Shown: in pieces, positions 1 through 13,725 of the stretch
Numbering within the stretch: position 1 is the stretch's first letter
How the letters are laid out: every line of letters starts with the position of its first letter
Assembly: GCA_947442105.1 (NCBI GenBank)
Contig: CANEVH010000035.1
Span: forward strand, 1-42,337
DNA length: 42,337 nt
Source: Comamonadaceae bacterium
GTDB taxonomy: Bacteria > Pseudomonadota > Gammaproteobacteria > Burkholderiales > Burkholderiaceae_C
Reading direction: 5' to 3'
Notes under the pieces: model-generated
Databases searched by the model: none
What the model saw: only the letters and a program-made list of their open reading frames with translations
Told to the model about the DNA's origin: nothing
Program-made: the position numbers and the translations under genes

Positions 1-151
1 CAGTTTCAGCAACATCAATCAACTCATCAAGGCGATTCATGAGTTCACAGCCGCGTACAACGAGAACGCTGCGCCCTTTGTGTGGCGCAAACGCGAAGTC
101 AAAGGTGCACAGCTTCGAAATACTATCGTCAATTTAAGCAATTAAACAGTA
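1..151 (+). mobile_element. 3' end of an IS630-family insertion sequence
   Basis: The first 145 bases encode the C-terminal tail of an IS630-type transposase. The element appears to end at the TA dinucleotide at 150-151, where the reading frame of a histone-deacetylase-like gene on the other strand begins to match its family. IS630 elements insert at TA and duplicate it (family knowledge), which fits this junction. The left end lies outside the window, so the terminal inverted repeats could not be compared. Confidence 0.6.
2..145 (+). CDS. IS630-family transposase, C-terminal fragment (partial)
   Basis: The frame starting at base 2 reads 47 residues to a TAA at 143-145. It includes a segment like IKAIHEFTAAYNENAAPFVW, matching the conserved end of IS630/Tc1-like DDE transposases (a helix, then YN..., then a PF.W motif). 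The 5' part with the catalytic acidic residues is outside the window, so activity cannot be judged. The stop lies only about 5 bases from the inferred element end. Its main consequence here is the disruption of the minus-strand deacetylase gene. Confidence 0.65.
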   Translation, partial: SFSNINQLIKAIHEFTAAYNENAAPFVWRKREVKGAQLRNTIVNLSN

Positions 152-748
152 GTCCACGTCCAGCACCGCCACGCGGGCCAGGCCACTGCTTCGCAAGTGC
201 TGCGCGGCCAGGGCAGCGTTGTTTAAAAAGCAGTAACCACCAAAAAAGTCCGCCCCCGCGTGGTGGCCGGGCGGGCGGCTCAGGGCGAAGGCTGCGCGTG
301 CGCCAAGTGCTACATGCTGCGCCGCGCTCAAGGCGCATTCAGCGCCCGCCCGCGCAGCCACCCAAGTGCCAGAGGTGAGCGGCGTGCCAGCGTCAAACGA
401 ATACAGGCCCATGCGGGCGGCAAAGTTGTCGGGCTCAATGTCGGTGCGAAAACTGCGCGTGGGCCACACGCTGGGCAGCGCGTCGCGGGCCGCGTTGGCC
501 GGGTCAATAGCCACCCACTGCGCCCAGGCGGCTTCCAGAAATTGCAGGTAGCGCAGGCTGTGAATGGACTCCAGCGCGACCGTATCAAAAGGCTGCGGAT
601 CAAGCACCGCGCCCAGTTTGCGCCGCTGCAACTCGGCCAGCACATGGTCTGCGCGGGCGGGCACTTCGTGGCACGGCACGAGGGCGCCACGGTACATCTC
701 GAACTGGCCTTGGTGCAGGGCGTGGTGGGGGTTGTAGAAAGTGATCAT
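134..748 (-). pseudogene. Histone deacetylase / acetoin-utilisation-type deacetylase, 3'-truncated by an IS
   Basis: The product is about 200 residues of a class II histone-deacetylase-like metallohydrolase (HdaH/AcuC/acetylpolyamine amidohydrolase family), against roughly 300-340 usually. The N-terminus begins MITFYNPHH, and the SRPPGHHAG motif with the paired active-site histidines is present. The chain reaches VAVLDVDY, where the family continues with HHGNGTQ and the zinc ligands. Here it instead runs into CLIA and stops, because IS630 sequence starts at the TA at 150-151. The zinc-binding Asp/His and the C-terminal half are therefore lost and the product should be inactive. ATG at 748 is chosen over the longer frame because residues upstream do not match the family. 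It starts 13 bases after the stop of the nucleotidyltransferase gene, with only a weak ribosome-binding site. Confidence 0.8.
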
Positions 749-761
749 GGGTGGGTGGTCT

Positions 762-1451
762 TTATTGCTTGTTCGATCTTGAAATTTGGACCAACCGCGC
801 CTTGACGGTTTGTTCCCGTCCCGGGTCGCTAAGCAAGCCTGGTAGCGCATTATGGAAAGCAGGCATGTCTAGCAGTGCGACTACCGATTCGGCTACGTAC
901 CTGCGGACTGCTTCATCGGCGGTGGCCATCTCTTGCACCACGGAAGAACGCCCTTCCAAGACAGTCATGATGTCCTCCAGATCATGGCTCAGGTAAACAT
1001 CGTTTCGACCGCGGTCTTTGAACGCTTCTAACTTGGTTGCCAGAAAGTGTGGAGCCGACAAGTGCCTCAATAAAAGCCCGTCCGTCAACGCCACCGTCAA
1101 TGCAGCCTCAAATCCCACCCGGTACCATGGGCTGGCAAAACCCAGTACCTGTTCGTCCAGAGGAAGAAGGTCTAGCTGCATGTGTTTCCAAAACCAGCGG
1201 AATGGGGGCGTGTTGGCTGCCATCGTCTGATTGAAACCACGCTCCAACAAGCCCGCTGCGACCTGGTGGTAAGCAGCCAACGAGGCAACCTCCACAATCG
1301 CGTCTACATCTTCTGTGGGGCGAACGTCCAACAAATCAGCGTCGTCTACCAGCAGACCCGTGGCACAGCCGCCAACGAATACCACCCGTTCGCACAGCGG
1401 CCCCATAGCCCGCGCTATAGCGATCAACAGGTCTAAGTTCGGATTAGCCAT
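762..1451 (-). CDS. Nucleotidyltransferase, AbiEii-like putative toxin of a type IV TA-like pair
   Basis: This 229-residue protein has a nucleotidyltransferase-fold signature: a glycine-rich FVGGCATGLL segment near residues 25-35, then RPTEDVDAIVEV near 45-56, whose DxD supplies metal-binding acids. A downstream KLEAF.DRG/HDLEDI region resembles that of AbiEii/AbiGii-type and related DUF nucleotidyltransferases, which in known examples modify tRNA or other targets. Its ATG overlaps the 3' end of the upstream wHTH gene by 8 bp, so the two are translationally coupled. This is the usual antitoxin-first, toxin-second layout of AbiE systems. Toxicity is an inference from fold and layout; a stand-alone metabolic or RNA-modifying enzyme is possible. 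Confidence 0.6.
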   Translation of the reverse strand: MANPNLDLLIAIARAMGPLCERVVFVGGCATGLLVDDADLLDVRPTEDVDAIVEVASLAAYHQVAAGLLERGFNQTMAANTPPFRWFWKHMQLDLLPLDEQVLGFASPWYRVGFEAALTVALTDGLLLRHLSAPHFLATKLEAFKDRGRNDVYLSHDLEDIMTVLEGRSSVVQEMATADEAVRRYVAESVVALLDMPAFHNALPGLLSDPGREQTVKARLVQISRSNKQ

Positions 1452-2130
1452 ACACCGGTCCCTTCTCTGGCCGAGGGGCAGCGGGGTCGATCAGTGCTTG
1501 CAGGCGCTCCAGCGCCATGCCTCGCTCACGCGCCTTGCCAACCCGTAAAGCGTCGAACAGCGCCAGCATTTCGTACAGCTTGGCATCTTGGTTTGCGGCA
1601 AATGGAACGGAGGGATGCAGCGGCTCCACCCCCACACCGCGTACCGCCCCGTTAGGGTGCGGCCATACGAAGTCTGTGCTTCCTGGCGCAAACATCCCGG
1701 CAAAAGCAGGTGCACTGTGGCTGGTGGGCACGCCCACCGCCAGCGGCAATCGCACTCCTGGGAAAGCATACTTGGCACCATGTAAGGCGAACTCGGCGAG
1801 GTGGTGCGCGTGCGGGCGGACCGCGTTGTCCGACGCTGCGAACTCCCCGGCAGCGCCAGCAGGCCGCGCCCTCTTTCGAGTCATCCGGTAAATACCCGCA
1901 GGCTCCTGTGCACCCATCACAGAGTCGATGTCACTCGCCAAGGATGGGGGAATCACCGCATAGTTTTGTAGCAGCAAGCCCGCCTGTAGCCCGCGCTTGA
2001 TGCAGGCATGTGCCTCCGACACGCTAATGCCAAGTTCCTGCGCCAGCCGCGCATACGTCCAGCGCTGATCACCCCAAGCGACGAGCTTGAGGGCTACAAG
2101 GAAGTCTTGGGGTTTGAGCTGCATTGACAT
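1444..2130 (-). CDS. Winged-helix protein, putative antitoxin/autorepressor partner of the nucleotidyltransferase
   Basis: This 228-residue protein has an N-terminal winged helix-turn-helix (about residues 20-65, YARLAQELGISVSEAHACIK). A basic linker (about 80-95) and a C-terminal half without a recognised domain follow. AbiEi antitoxins combine an N-terminal wHTH, which binds inverted repeats in their own promoter, with a C-terminal neutralising domain; that architecture and the gene order match here. The stop codon lies inside the start of the nucleotidyltransferase gene. A TTCG...CGAA dyad lies 18-33 bases upstream of the start codon (2148-2162), a plausible autoregulatory operator. The antitoxin role is inferred, while the DNA-binding fold is well supported by the sequence. 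Confidence 0.55.
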   Translation of the reverse strand: MSMQLKPQDFLVALKLVAWGDQRWTYARLAQELGISVSEAHACIKRGLQAGLLLQNYAVIPPSLASDIDSVMGAQEPAGIYRMTRKRARPAGAAGEFAASDNAVRPHAHHLAEFALHGAKYAFPGVRLPLAVGVPTSHSAPAFAGMFAPGSTDFVWPHPNGAVRGVGVEPLHPSVPFAANQDAKLYEMLALFDALRVGKARERGMALERLQALIDPAAPRPEKGPVYG

Positions 2131-2139
2131 TCAATATTC

Positions 2140-2172
2140 GTGAATCGCGAACAATGAATGTAAATGCAGGGC
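2140..2172 (-). promoter_or_regulatory. Candidate operator/promoter of the wHTH-nucleotidyltransferase operon
   Basis: Just upstream of the wHTH start is an AT-rich stretch with an imperfect 15-bp dyad (TTCGTGAATCGCGAA, about 2148-2162) inside a longer ATTCA...TGAAT context. Its distance from the start codon suits a repressor site overlapping the core promoter. No binding data can be inferred beyond symmetry and position. Confidence 0.4.
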
Positions 2173-2484
2173 TGCACAAAAGCAAGTCCCGCAAACAACC
2201 AGTCCCGCGCCGGCACAACCCGATAGTCGCAATCCATCTTCCCGTCCGGCTCACGGCTGAACTGGCAGCAGGGCAGCAGCGCCAATAACAGCCTGCCGTG
2301 GTGAGCACGATGCAGCCCCACGCCATCTATGCCCTCCCGGCACCTGGCCAGTAGACATGGAAATGGCGATGTGCATGTGTGGGGCGGTCTTGTCGCCATC
2401 ACCCCCTATGCTTCCCGGTGCCACGCAAAAACCACCTATGCTATTCATGTAACAACAATTTTTATTTGAACCAAGGGGAATACC
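2173..2484. other. Intergenic region without a recognisable gene
   Basis: About 310 bp separate the divergent wHTH operon and the first outer-membrane gene. Short minus-strand frames exist (for example one up to 2402), but their products are Cys/His/Arg-rich without a recognisable domain, and the frame runs into the wHTH gene's promoter. The stretch just before 2485 is AT-rich (around 2440-2470) and probably holds the promoter for the downstream gene. Confidence 0.4.
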
Positions 2485-3093
2485 ATGAAAACTTTCATTG
2501 CAAGCGCTTGCTTGCTGGCATGCATGGCGGCGCACGCGGATGATTCGCCTTGGCGCGTCTATGTGGCGGGGGGTATTTCTACCGGGGGTGAGACCCTGCT
2601 CAGTGGCACGATGGTGGAGGAGGGAAGCAGCAAAACCGTGCCCTTTGAGATCAAACCCGGCACCGGCATCCCCGTGCGCGTGGGTGCCGAATACCGCCTG
2701 TCAGCCCCGTTTGCGGTGCGCGGCGCATTCGAACGCATGGTGACCGACCCTTCGGGCACCAACGGCAGCGTGACCTTTACCAGCACCTCCGCAGAGCTGA
2801 TGGGCCTGTTTAGCGTCAGCCCCGACATCCGTCTCGGTTTGGGCGTGCGCCAAACCACTGCGGTTCTGGACGGAACCGGGGTGGCCGCCAGTTGGTCAGA
2901 AGTCGGCACCTACACCAGTGCTGGGGGCACGGTGCTAGAGGCGCAGTACCTGTTCTCTAACGACCCCGCCCGCCCCCAGCGCCGCCAGCCGCAGGTTGCA
3001 GTGACTGTGCGCTTGGTGAGCGAATCCTTCCAGCGCAACGACGTCACCGTCAACGGCGACCACTACGAGGTGGGGCTGGCGCTGTACTTTTAA
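2485..3093 (+). CDS. Outer-membrane beta-barrel protein (paralog 1)
   Basis: This 202-residue protein has an N-terminal signal peptide (about residues 1-18, ending AAHA before DDSPWRVY). Alternating hydrophobic strands follow, and it ends in YF, the terminal aromatic that marks barrels for the BAM complex. Length and pattern suit an eight-stranded OmpW/OmpA-like barrel in the outer membrane; no ligand can be assigned. The start is set by AAGGGGA about 8 bases upstream of the ATG. The neighbour at 3130 is a paralog with the same DESPWR/DDSPWR mature N-terminus, so the pair arose by tandem duplication. Specific function is unknown. Confidence 0.7.
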   Translation: MKTFIASACLLACMAAHADDSPWRVYVAGGISTGGETLLSGTMVEEGSSKTVPFEIKPGTGIPVRVGAEYRLSAPFAVRGAFERMVTDPSGTNGSVTFTSTSAELMGLFSVSPDIRLGLGVRQTTAVLDGTGVAASWSEVGTYTSAGGTVLEAQYLFSNDPARPQRRQPQVAVTVRLVSESFQRNDVTVNGDHYEVGLALYF

Positions 3094-3129
3094 GGCGTTT
3101 GCTAGCATCGCCGCACTTTAAAGGAGTCA

Positions 3130-3804
3130 ATGATGTTGAAGAAAGTAGTATTGCTTGGCGCTTTGCTGGTTTGCCAGGCGGGCGCCCAGGCAGATGAGTC
3201 GCCCTGGCGGGGTTATGCCGCGCTGGGCATGACCGCAGGCGGCGATACCCTGGCTAAAACGCAAGTCACGGACCGGCAGACGGGCGAAACCGAAAATATC
3301 GATTTGCGTGCAGGCAGGGTGCTGGGCTCCTTGACCCTGGGCGCCGAATACCGGGTCAGTGAACTGGTGGCGCTGCGTGCTACTGGCTCTTACGGACGCC
3401 AAGGCACCACCCAGTATCAGAAGGGCACCTTCAACCCTGATACCCAGCGCTACGAAGGTGGGTACAGCTACGACGGCGGCCTTTCATTCAGCACCCTGTC
3501 TGGGGAGCTGACTTGCTTGTTTAGCGTGACGCCGGCAATTCGCATTGGCGTGGGTGCGCGGCAATCGGTGGGTGAGTTAACTGGCACCGGCAGCTTGGCG
3601 TCCCTGTCGAATACGGGTAGCTACAGCGCATCGCCAGGATCGGTGGTGGAGCTGCAATACCTGTTTGGTAAGTCGAATCGCCATTCAGAAGAAGGTGAGC
3701 CCGCGTGGGGCATCAACCTGCGGGCGGTGCGCGAAACGTTCACCAACAAGGGCACAGAGTTCAATGCCGACCATGTGGGCATTGGGTTGATTGGCTACTT
3801 TTAG
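3130..3804 (+). CDS. Outer-membrane beta-barrel protein (paralog 2)
   Basis: This 224-residue paralog of the preceding gene has a signal peptide (about 1-21, LLVCQAGAQA then DESPWRGY). A GAEYRVSE strand corresponds to GAEYRLSA in the first copy, and there is a shared SVTPAIRIGVGARQS-type strand and a C-terminal GYF. An AAAGGAG site stands about 5 bases before the first of two adjacent ATGs (3130, 3133). Only 36 bp separate it from the first copy, so they are probably co-transcribed. It has a longer loop near residues 95-115 (GTFNPDTQRYEGGYSYD), which is likely surface-exposed. Function is unknown. Confidence 0.7.
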   Translation: MMLKKVVLLGALLVCQAGAQADESPWRGYAALGMTAGGDTLAKTQVTDRQTGETENIDLRAGRVLGSLTLGAEYRVSELVALRATGSYGRQGTTQYQKGTFNPDTQRYEGGYSYDGGLSFSTLSGELTCLFSVTPAIRIGVGARQSVGELTGTGSLASLSNTGSYSASPGSVVELQYLFGKSNRHSEEGEPAWGINLRAVRETFTNKGTEFNADHVGIGLIGYF

Positions 3805-3849
3805 CTTGCATGAACGCCGGTGCACTGGGCGCACCAGCACAAGGCGTCG

Positions 3850-10329
<6,480 letters not shown>

Positions 10330-10332
10330 GGT

Positions 10333-10363
10333 GAATGCTCTCTGAAAATGGGGAGAAGCATTC
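10333..10363. promoter_or_regulatory. Short inverted repeat upstream of uvrA
   Basis: GAATGCT and AGCATTC form a 7-bp inverted repeat separated by 17 bases in the 47-bp gap between the upstream gene's stop and the uvrA start. It could be a regulator site or a small mRNA hairpin; it does not match a LexA box. Confidence 0.25.
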
Positions 10364-10376
10364 TAGGAGTTGGGGA

Positions 10377-10844
10377 TTACCCTTTAAGCGCGCGCTCCAA
10401 TTCGCGACAAGCCTCGATACCCGCCGCTGCCTGGATCTTGGGTAGCAGCAGCTCCAAGTCCTTGCAATTGGCCGCCGATTCAACGGCCAGGTTCAGGCGA
10501 AATCCTTTGAGTCCTAGTCCAGCAGTCAGTTGGGTGGCCAGTGGCTTGGATTGTAGATAGCGATCCGCGTCGGACACGCGAGGCAGCGCGGGTAATTTGC
10601 TGTCTGGCGACGGGCGCTGGCTGCTGGCTGGAGCGGCGGGCTCTGAGGCGGGCTCCAGCAAGCCCTGTTCGCACATCACATCCACATCCTGCTGCGTCAC
10701 ACCGAAAGGCGCCATCTTGCCAAGCACATCCTCCACCGTGGCGCGACCATCGAACAAAATGAAGGCCGCGCGCTGCTGGGGCGAAAAAAGGGCAGACCGC
10801 TCTTTAAATGCAGTCTGCCCTTTTTTGCTTTTCGTAAATAACAT
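10377..10844 (-). CDS. Conserved hypothetical protein, upstream of uvrA
   Basis: This 155-residue, apparently cytoplasmic protein has an N-terminal region like TAFKERSALFSPQQRAAFILFDG followed by a VEDVL helix pattern. It has a Pro/Ser-rich linker (about 70-95) and a helical C-terminus ending ELERALKG. The N-terminal pattern resembles short uncharacterised beta-proteobacterial proteins that end a helix with FDG before a wHTH-like segment; no function is known to me. The start at 10844 has no strong ribosome-binding site. The first codons overlap a 14-bp perfect inverted repeat (10784-10826), which could affect translation or termination. It lies 47 bp upstream of uvrA on the same strand. Confidence 0.55.
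   Translation of the reverse strand: MLFTKSKKGQTAFKERSALFSPQQRAAFILFDGRATVEDVLGKMAPFGVTQQDVDVMCEQGLLEPASEPAAPASSQRPSPDSKLPALPRVSDADRYLQSKPLATQLTAGLGLKGFRLNLAVESAANCKDLELLLPKIQAAAGIEACRELERALKG
10784..10826. terminator. Terminator-like 14-bp perfect inverted repeat at the start of a coding region
   Basis: AAAAAAGGGCAGAC and GTCTGCCCTTTTTT flank a 15-base spacer. On either strand this reads as a GC stem closed by A/T runs, like a rho-independent terminator. It sits within codons 7-20 of the 10377-10844 gene, so on the minus strand it could attenuate transcription into that gene and uvrA. Confidence 0.5.
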
Positions 10845-10898
10845 GGTTTCATTCTAGCCCTGTTATTTGCGTGGCCGCCGGGTGCGGCTGGACCTTGC

Positions 10899-11057
10899 TT
10901 ATGGCGCAGCGCTGCTGGCTTTTGCTGGAGAAGCTGGCGCTTCGGTATGGGTGGTGTCACCGTGCTTTTCGCCACTCATATCAATGTCGCCACCTTTGCT
11001 CAGGATGTACAGGGCCAGGCCCGCAAACAAGGCAAAACCCACTGCAATTTTCCACAT
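10899..11057 (-). CDS. Small single-pass membrane protein (52 aa)
   Basis: ATG at 11057 has a good GAAGGA site about 6 bases upstream. It opens 52 codons: MWKIAVGFALFAGLALYILS is a single membrane segment, then a hydrophilic tail (KGGDIDMSGEKHGDTTH) and an Ala/Ser/Pro-rich end. The tail would face the periplasm or cytoplasm; no enzymatic motif is present. Short proteins of this look occur in Comamonadaceae (recollection, not checked). It lies 54 bp upstream of the 10844 start and just downstream of two terminators, so it probably has its own promoter or reads through. The coding signature (ribosome site plus membrane helix) is good for its size. Confidence 0.6.
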   Translation of the reverse strand: MWKIAVGFALFAGLALYILSKGGDIDMSGEKHGDTTHTEAPASPAKASSAAP

Positions 11058-11069
11058 AACTCGTCCTTC

Positions 11070-11103
11070 AAAAAAAAGGCTCCCACGACGGGAGCCTAAA
11101 AAA
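11070..11103. terminator. Bidirectional rho-independent terminator
   Basis: AGGCTCCC and GGGAGCCT pair (11077-11084, 11090-11097) around a 5-base loop, with A runs on both sides. It therefore reads as stem plus U-tract on either strand. It is the second of two terminators after the transporter gene. Confidence 0.8.
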
Positions 11104-11123
11104 CCCCAGCGGGGAGGCTGGGG
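11098..11123 (-). terminator. Rho-independent terminator of the transporter gene
   Basis: On the minus strand CCCCAGC, a short loop and GCTGGGG are followed at once by TTTTTT. It lies about 30 bases after the transporter stop at 11154. Confidence 0.8.
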
Positions 11124-11153
11124 CGATTGGGCGCAATCTAACGCAATTCAAAC

Positions 11154-12914
11154 TCAGTCGTTGGCGTAAATGTCCACGTCTTTGGTTTCCTTGATGAACA
11201 GGCCACCAATGACCACCGTCGCACCCGCGATGATGATGGGGTACCACAGGCCGTTGTACATATTGCCGGTTTGCGCCACGATGGCAAACGCGGTGGTGGG
11301 CAACAAGCCGCCAAACCAGCCGTTACCAATGTGGTAAGGCAAGCTCATGGAGGTGTAGCGAATACGGGTGGGGAACATCTCGACCAACATGGCTGCAATC
11401 GGGCCGTAGACCATGGTGACCAACAACACCAAGTAGGTAAGGATGACGATCACGGTGACTTTGTCAAACTTGGCCATGTCCGCCTTGGCAGGGTAGCCAG
11501 CGGCTTTGAGCGCTGCGGTCAGCTTGCCAGTGAACACCGCATCTTTGGCCGTCTTCTCGCCACTCAGGGCCTTGACGCGGGCAGTAGCCGCAGCAATTGC
11601 TTTGGCGTCTTTGGGCTCGGCAGCGCTCAGGTCGGCGAGTTTTTTCTCGGCGTCGGCCTTGGCAGTGGCGATGTCTTCAGGCGTCACCGCCGTCAGCACC
11701 TCGGTATCACCCACTTTGATCACTGCGGGGGTGCCAGCAGGCGCCACCACGTTGTCATAGCTCACCGATGCGGAAGCCAGCTTTTGCTTGGCAATGTCGC
11801 AAGAGGAAGTGAATTTTTTGGTGCCCGTCGGGTTGAACTGGAAAGAGCACTCAGCAGGGTCGGCAGTGACAGTGACCTTGGCTTTTTCTTGCGCAATAGC
11901 CAAGTCAGGGTTAGCGGCTTTGGTCAAGGCGGTGAACACCGGGAAGTAGGTGACAGCGGCCAAAAAGCAGCCAGCCAAGATGATGGGCTTGCGACCAATC
12001 TTGTCGGACAGGGCGCCAAACACGATGAAGAACGGCGTACCGATGATGAGCGAGATCGCCACCATGATGTTGGCAGTAGGGCCGTCCACCTTCAGCGCTT
12101 GCGTCAAGAAAAACAGGGCGTAGAACTGGCCCGAGTACCAGACCACTGCCTGGCCAGCCGTCAAACCGACGAGTGCCAAGATCACGATCTTGAGGTTTTT
12201 CCACTGGCCAAAAGACTCGCTTAGCGGCGCCTTGGAAGTTTTGCCTTCAGCTTTCATTTTCGTGAATGCGGGCGACTCGTTCATGGACAAGCGGATGTAC
12301 ACCGAGATGCCCAACAACAAGATGGAAACGAGGAACGGAATGCGCCAGCCCCAGTCGGCAAATGCTTCTTCACCGATGGCAGTACGGGTGCCCAAAATAA
12401 CCATCAAGCTCAGGAACAGGCCCAAGGTGGCGGTGGTTTGGATCCAGGCCGTGTAAGCGCCTCGCTTGCCGTGGGGTGCATGTTCTGCCACATACGTAGC
12501 AGCACCGCCGTACTCACCACCGAGCGCCAAGCCTTGGAGCATGCGCAGGGCGATCAAGATCACGGGAGCGGCTGCGCCAATGGTGGCGTAGTTGGGCAAG
12601 ATGCCCACAATGAAGGTCGACAGACCCATGATGAGAATGGTGACCAAGAAGGTGTACTTGCGGCCAATCATGTCACCCAAACGGCCAAACACCAGTGCGC
12701 CGAAGGGGCGCACGATAAAGCCAGCGGCAAACGCCAGCAGCGCAAAAATGAAGGCAGAACCTTCATCCAGACCGCTGAAAAACTGTTTGGCAATGATGGC
12801 TGCCAAAGAACCGTACAGATAAAAGTCGTACCACTCAAAAACGGTGCCCAGGGAGGAAGCGAAGATAACTTTCTTCTCTTCCGCCGACATCGGGCGCGCG
12901 GCTGCTGTTGCCAT
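11154..12914 (-). CDS. MHS-family major facilitator (ProP/KgtP/ShiA-like) with a large periplasmic loop
   Basis: This 586-residue inner-membrane protein starts with SSLGTVFEWYDFYLYGS, the classic first helix of the metabolite:H+ symporter family. It has the DRxGRR-type loop as GRLGDMIGRKYTF, GGEYGGAATYVAEHAP in helix 5, and FGALSDKIGRKP after helix 8. Family members import organic acids, osmolytes or aromatic acids with protons; the substrate here is unknown. Usual length is 430-450. The extra length is a soluble insert at about residues 326-480, rich in Ala/Lys/Thr, with two cysteines (AECSF, SSCDI) that could form a disulfide; topology places it in the periplasm. GGAGACATAACT precedes the ATG. 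The gene is monocistronic, with tandem terminators. Confidence 0.8.
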   Translation of the reverse strand: MATAAARPMSAEEKKVIFASSLGTVFEWYDFYLYGSLAAIIAKQFFSGLDEGSAFIFALLAFAAGFIVRPFGALVFGRLGDMIGRKYTFLVTILIMGLSTFIVGILPNYATIGAAAPVILIALRMLQGLALGGEYGGAATYVAEHAPHGKRGAYTAWIQTTATLGLFLSLMVILGTRTAIGEEAFADWGWRIPFLVSILLLGISVYIRLSMNESPAFTKMKAEGKTSKAPLSESFGQWKNLKIVILALVGLTAGQAVVWYSGQFYALFFLTQALKVDGPTANIMVAISLIIGTPFFIVFGALSDKIGRKPIILAGCFLAAVTYFPVFTALTKAANPDLAIAQEKAKVTVTADPAECSFQFNPTGTKKFTSSCDIAKQKLASASVSYDNVVAPAGTPAVIKVGDTEVLTAVTPEDIATAKADAEKKLADLSAAEPKDAKAIAAATARVKALSGEKTAKDAVFTGKLTAALKAAGYPAKADMAKFDKVTVIVILTYLVLLVTMVYGPIAAMLVEMFPTRIRYTSMSLPYHIGNGWFGGLLPTTAFAIVAQTGNMYNGLWYPIIIAGATVVIGGLFIKETKDVDIYAND

Positions 12915-13080
12915 AGTTATGTCTCCAAAAAATGAACGCCCCCGGAATGAGGAACAGCCCTATTCTTGGTGGGTGCACTGACCCTGCTCTTACGTGAAAA
13001 TAACGCGAGCTTGCGCGGAACTTACTGAGTGCTGACCAATTAGGGTTAAACCCTCGGGTCGCGTTTCGCCATGCGGCAAA

Positions 13081-13725
13081 TCAAGGCGAACGGCTTGGCA
13101 AGCCTGACGGCAAGGCAGTTGCATCCACCCAGGCGCTGTCAGCAAACCAGGCGCCGCCGGCCACGCAATCGCGCAGCATGGGCAGCGCGTCCAGACCCCA
13201 AAACACCTTGCCATCGACCGCAAAACTGGGCACGCCAAACACGCCCTGAGTGATGGCGGATTCGGTATGGGCCTTGAGCTGGTCGCGTACTGCGTCACTG
13301 CTGGGGTCTCGCGCGGGGGCGATTTCGGCGGTCAGGGCTTGCAAACGCCCCGCGTCGGCGGCGTCTTGGCCACCTTCCCAGACGTGGCGAAACAGGGTTT
13401 CGCACACATAGCGGTTAGGCAGCCCGTGGGGGTCGCTGGCCACGGCCAGGCGCAGCAGGCCCAGCGGGTTGAAGGGATGGGCGGCGGGCATATCGAGCGG
13501 CACGCCTTGGGCGTGGGCCAACCACTGCGCTTGGCGATACACCCATTCGCGTTTGCCCGGCACCTCGGCTGGCCCCAATGCCTTGCTGTGCTTTAGCAAG
13601 CCGCCCAAAAACACCGGCTGGTAGCGCACCCCATAGCTCAAACCCTCTAGCGCCTCGGGCAAGCCCTTGAACGCCAAGTAGGCGTAGGGCGAAATAAAGT
13701 CGAGGAAAAAGGTGATTTGCTTCAT
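13081..13725 (-). CDS. 2-hydroxychromene-2-carboxylate isomerase family protein (DsbA fold)
   Basis: This 214-residue cytoplasmic protein starts KQITFFLDFISPYAYLA, the NahD/kappa-GST signature in which Ser replaces the DsbA cysteine and contacts glutathione. The GVFGVPSFAVDGKVFWG segment carries the cis-proline, and the helical insert between them is present. NahD isomerises 2-hydroxychromene-2-carboxylate in naphthalene degradation. Many relatives have other GSH-dependent roles, and nothing around it suggests aromatic catabolism, so the exact reaction is uncertain. The start codon overlaps the stop of the DUF1289 gene (ATGA), so they are coupled. Confidence 0.75.
   Translation of the reverse strand: MKQITFFLDFISPYAYLAFKGLPEALEGLSYGVRYQPVFLGGLLKHSKALGPAEVPGKREWVYRQAQWLAHAQGVPLDMPAAHPFNPLGLLRLAVASDPHGLPNRYVCETLFRHVWEGGQDAADAGRLQALTAEIAPARDPSSDAVRDQLKAHTESAITQGVFGVPSFAVDGKVFWGLDALPMLRDCVAGGAWFADSAWVDATALPSGLPSRSP

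Noticed and set aside
2094..2402. Minus-strand 102-codon frame between the wHTH gene and the barrel genes
   Set aside because: Cys/His-rich product without a recognisable family, ending inside the wHTH promoter and gene; it may be a decayed gene but cannot be supported.
10330..10376. LexA (SOS) box upstream of uvrA
   Set aside because: No CTGT-N8-ACAG pattern; only a 7-bp inverted repeat of another sequence.
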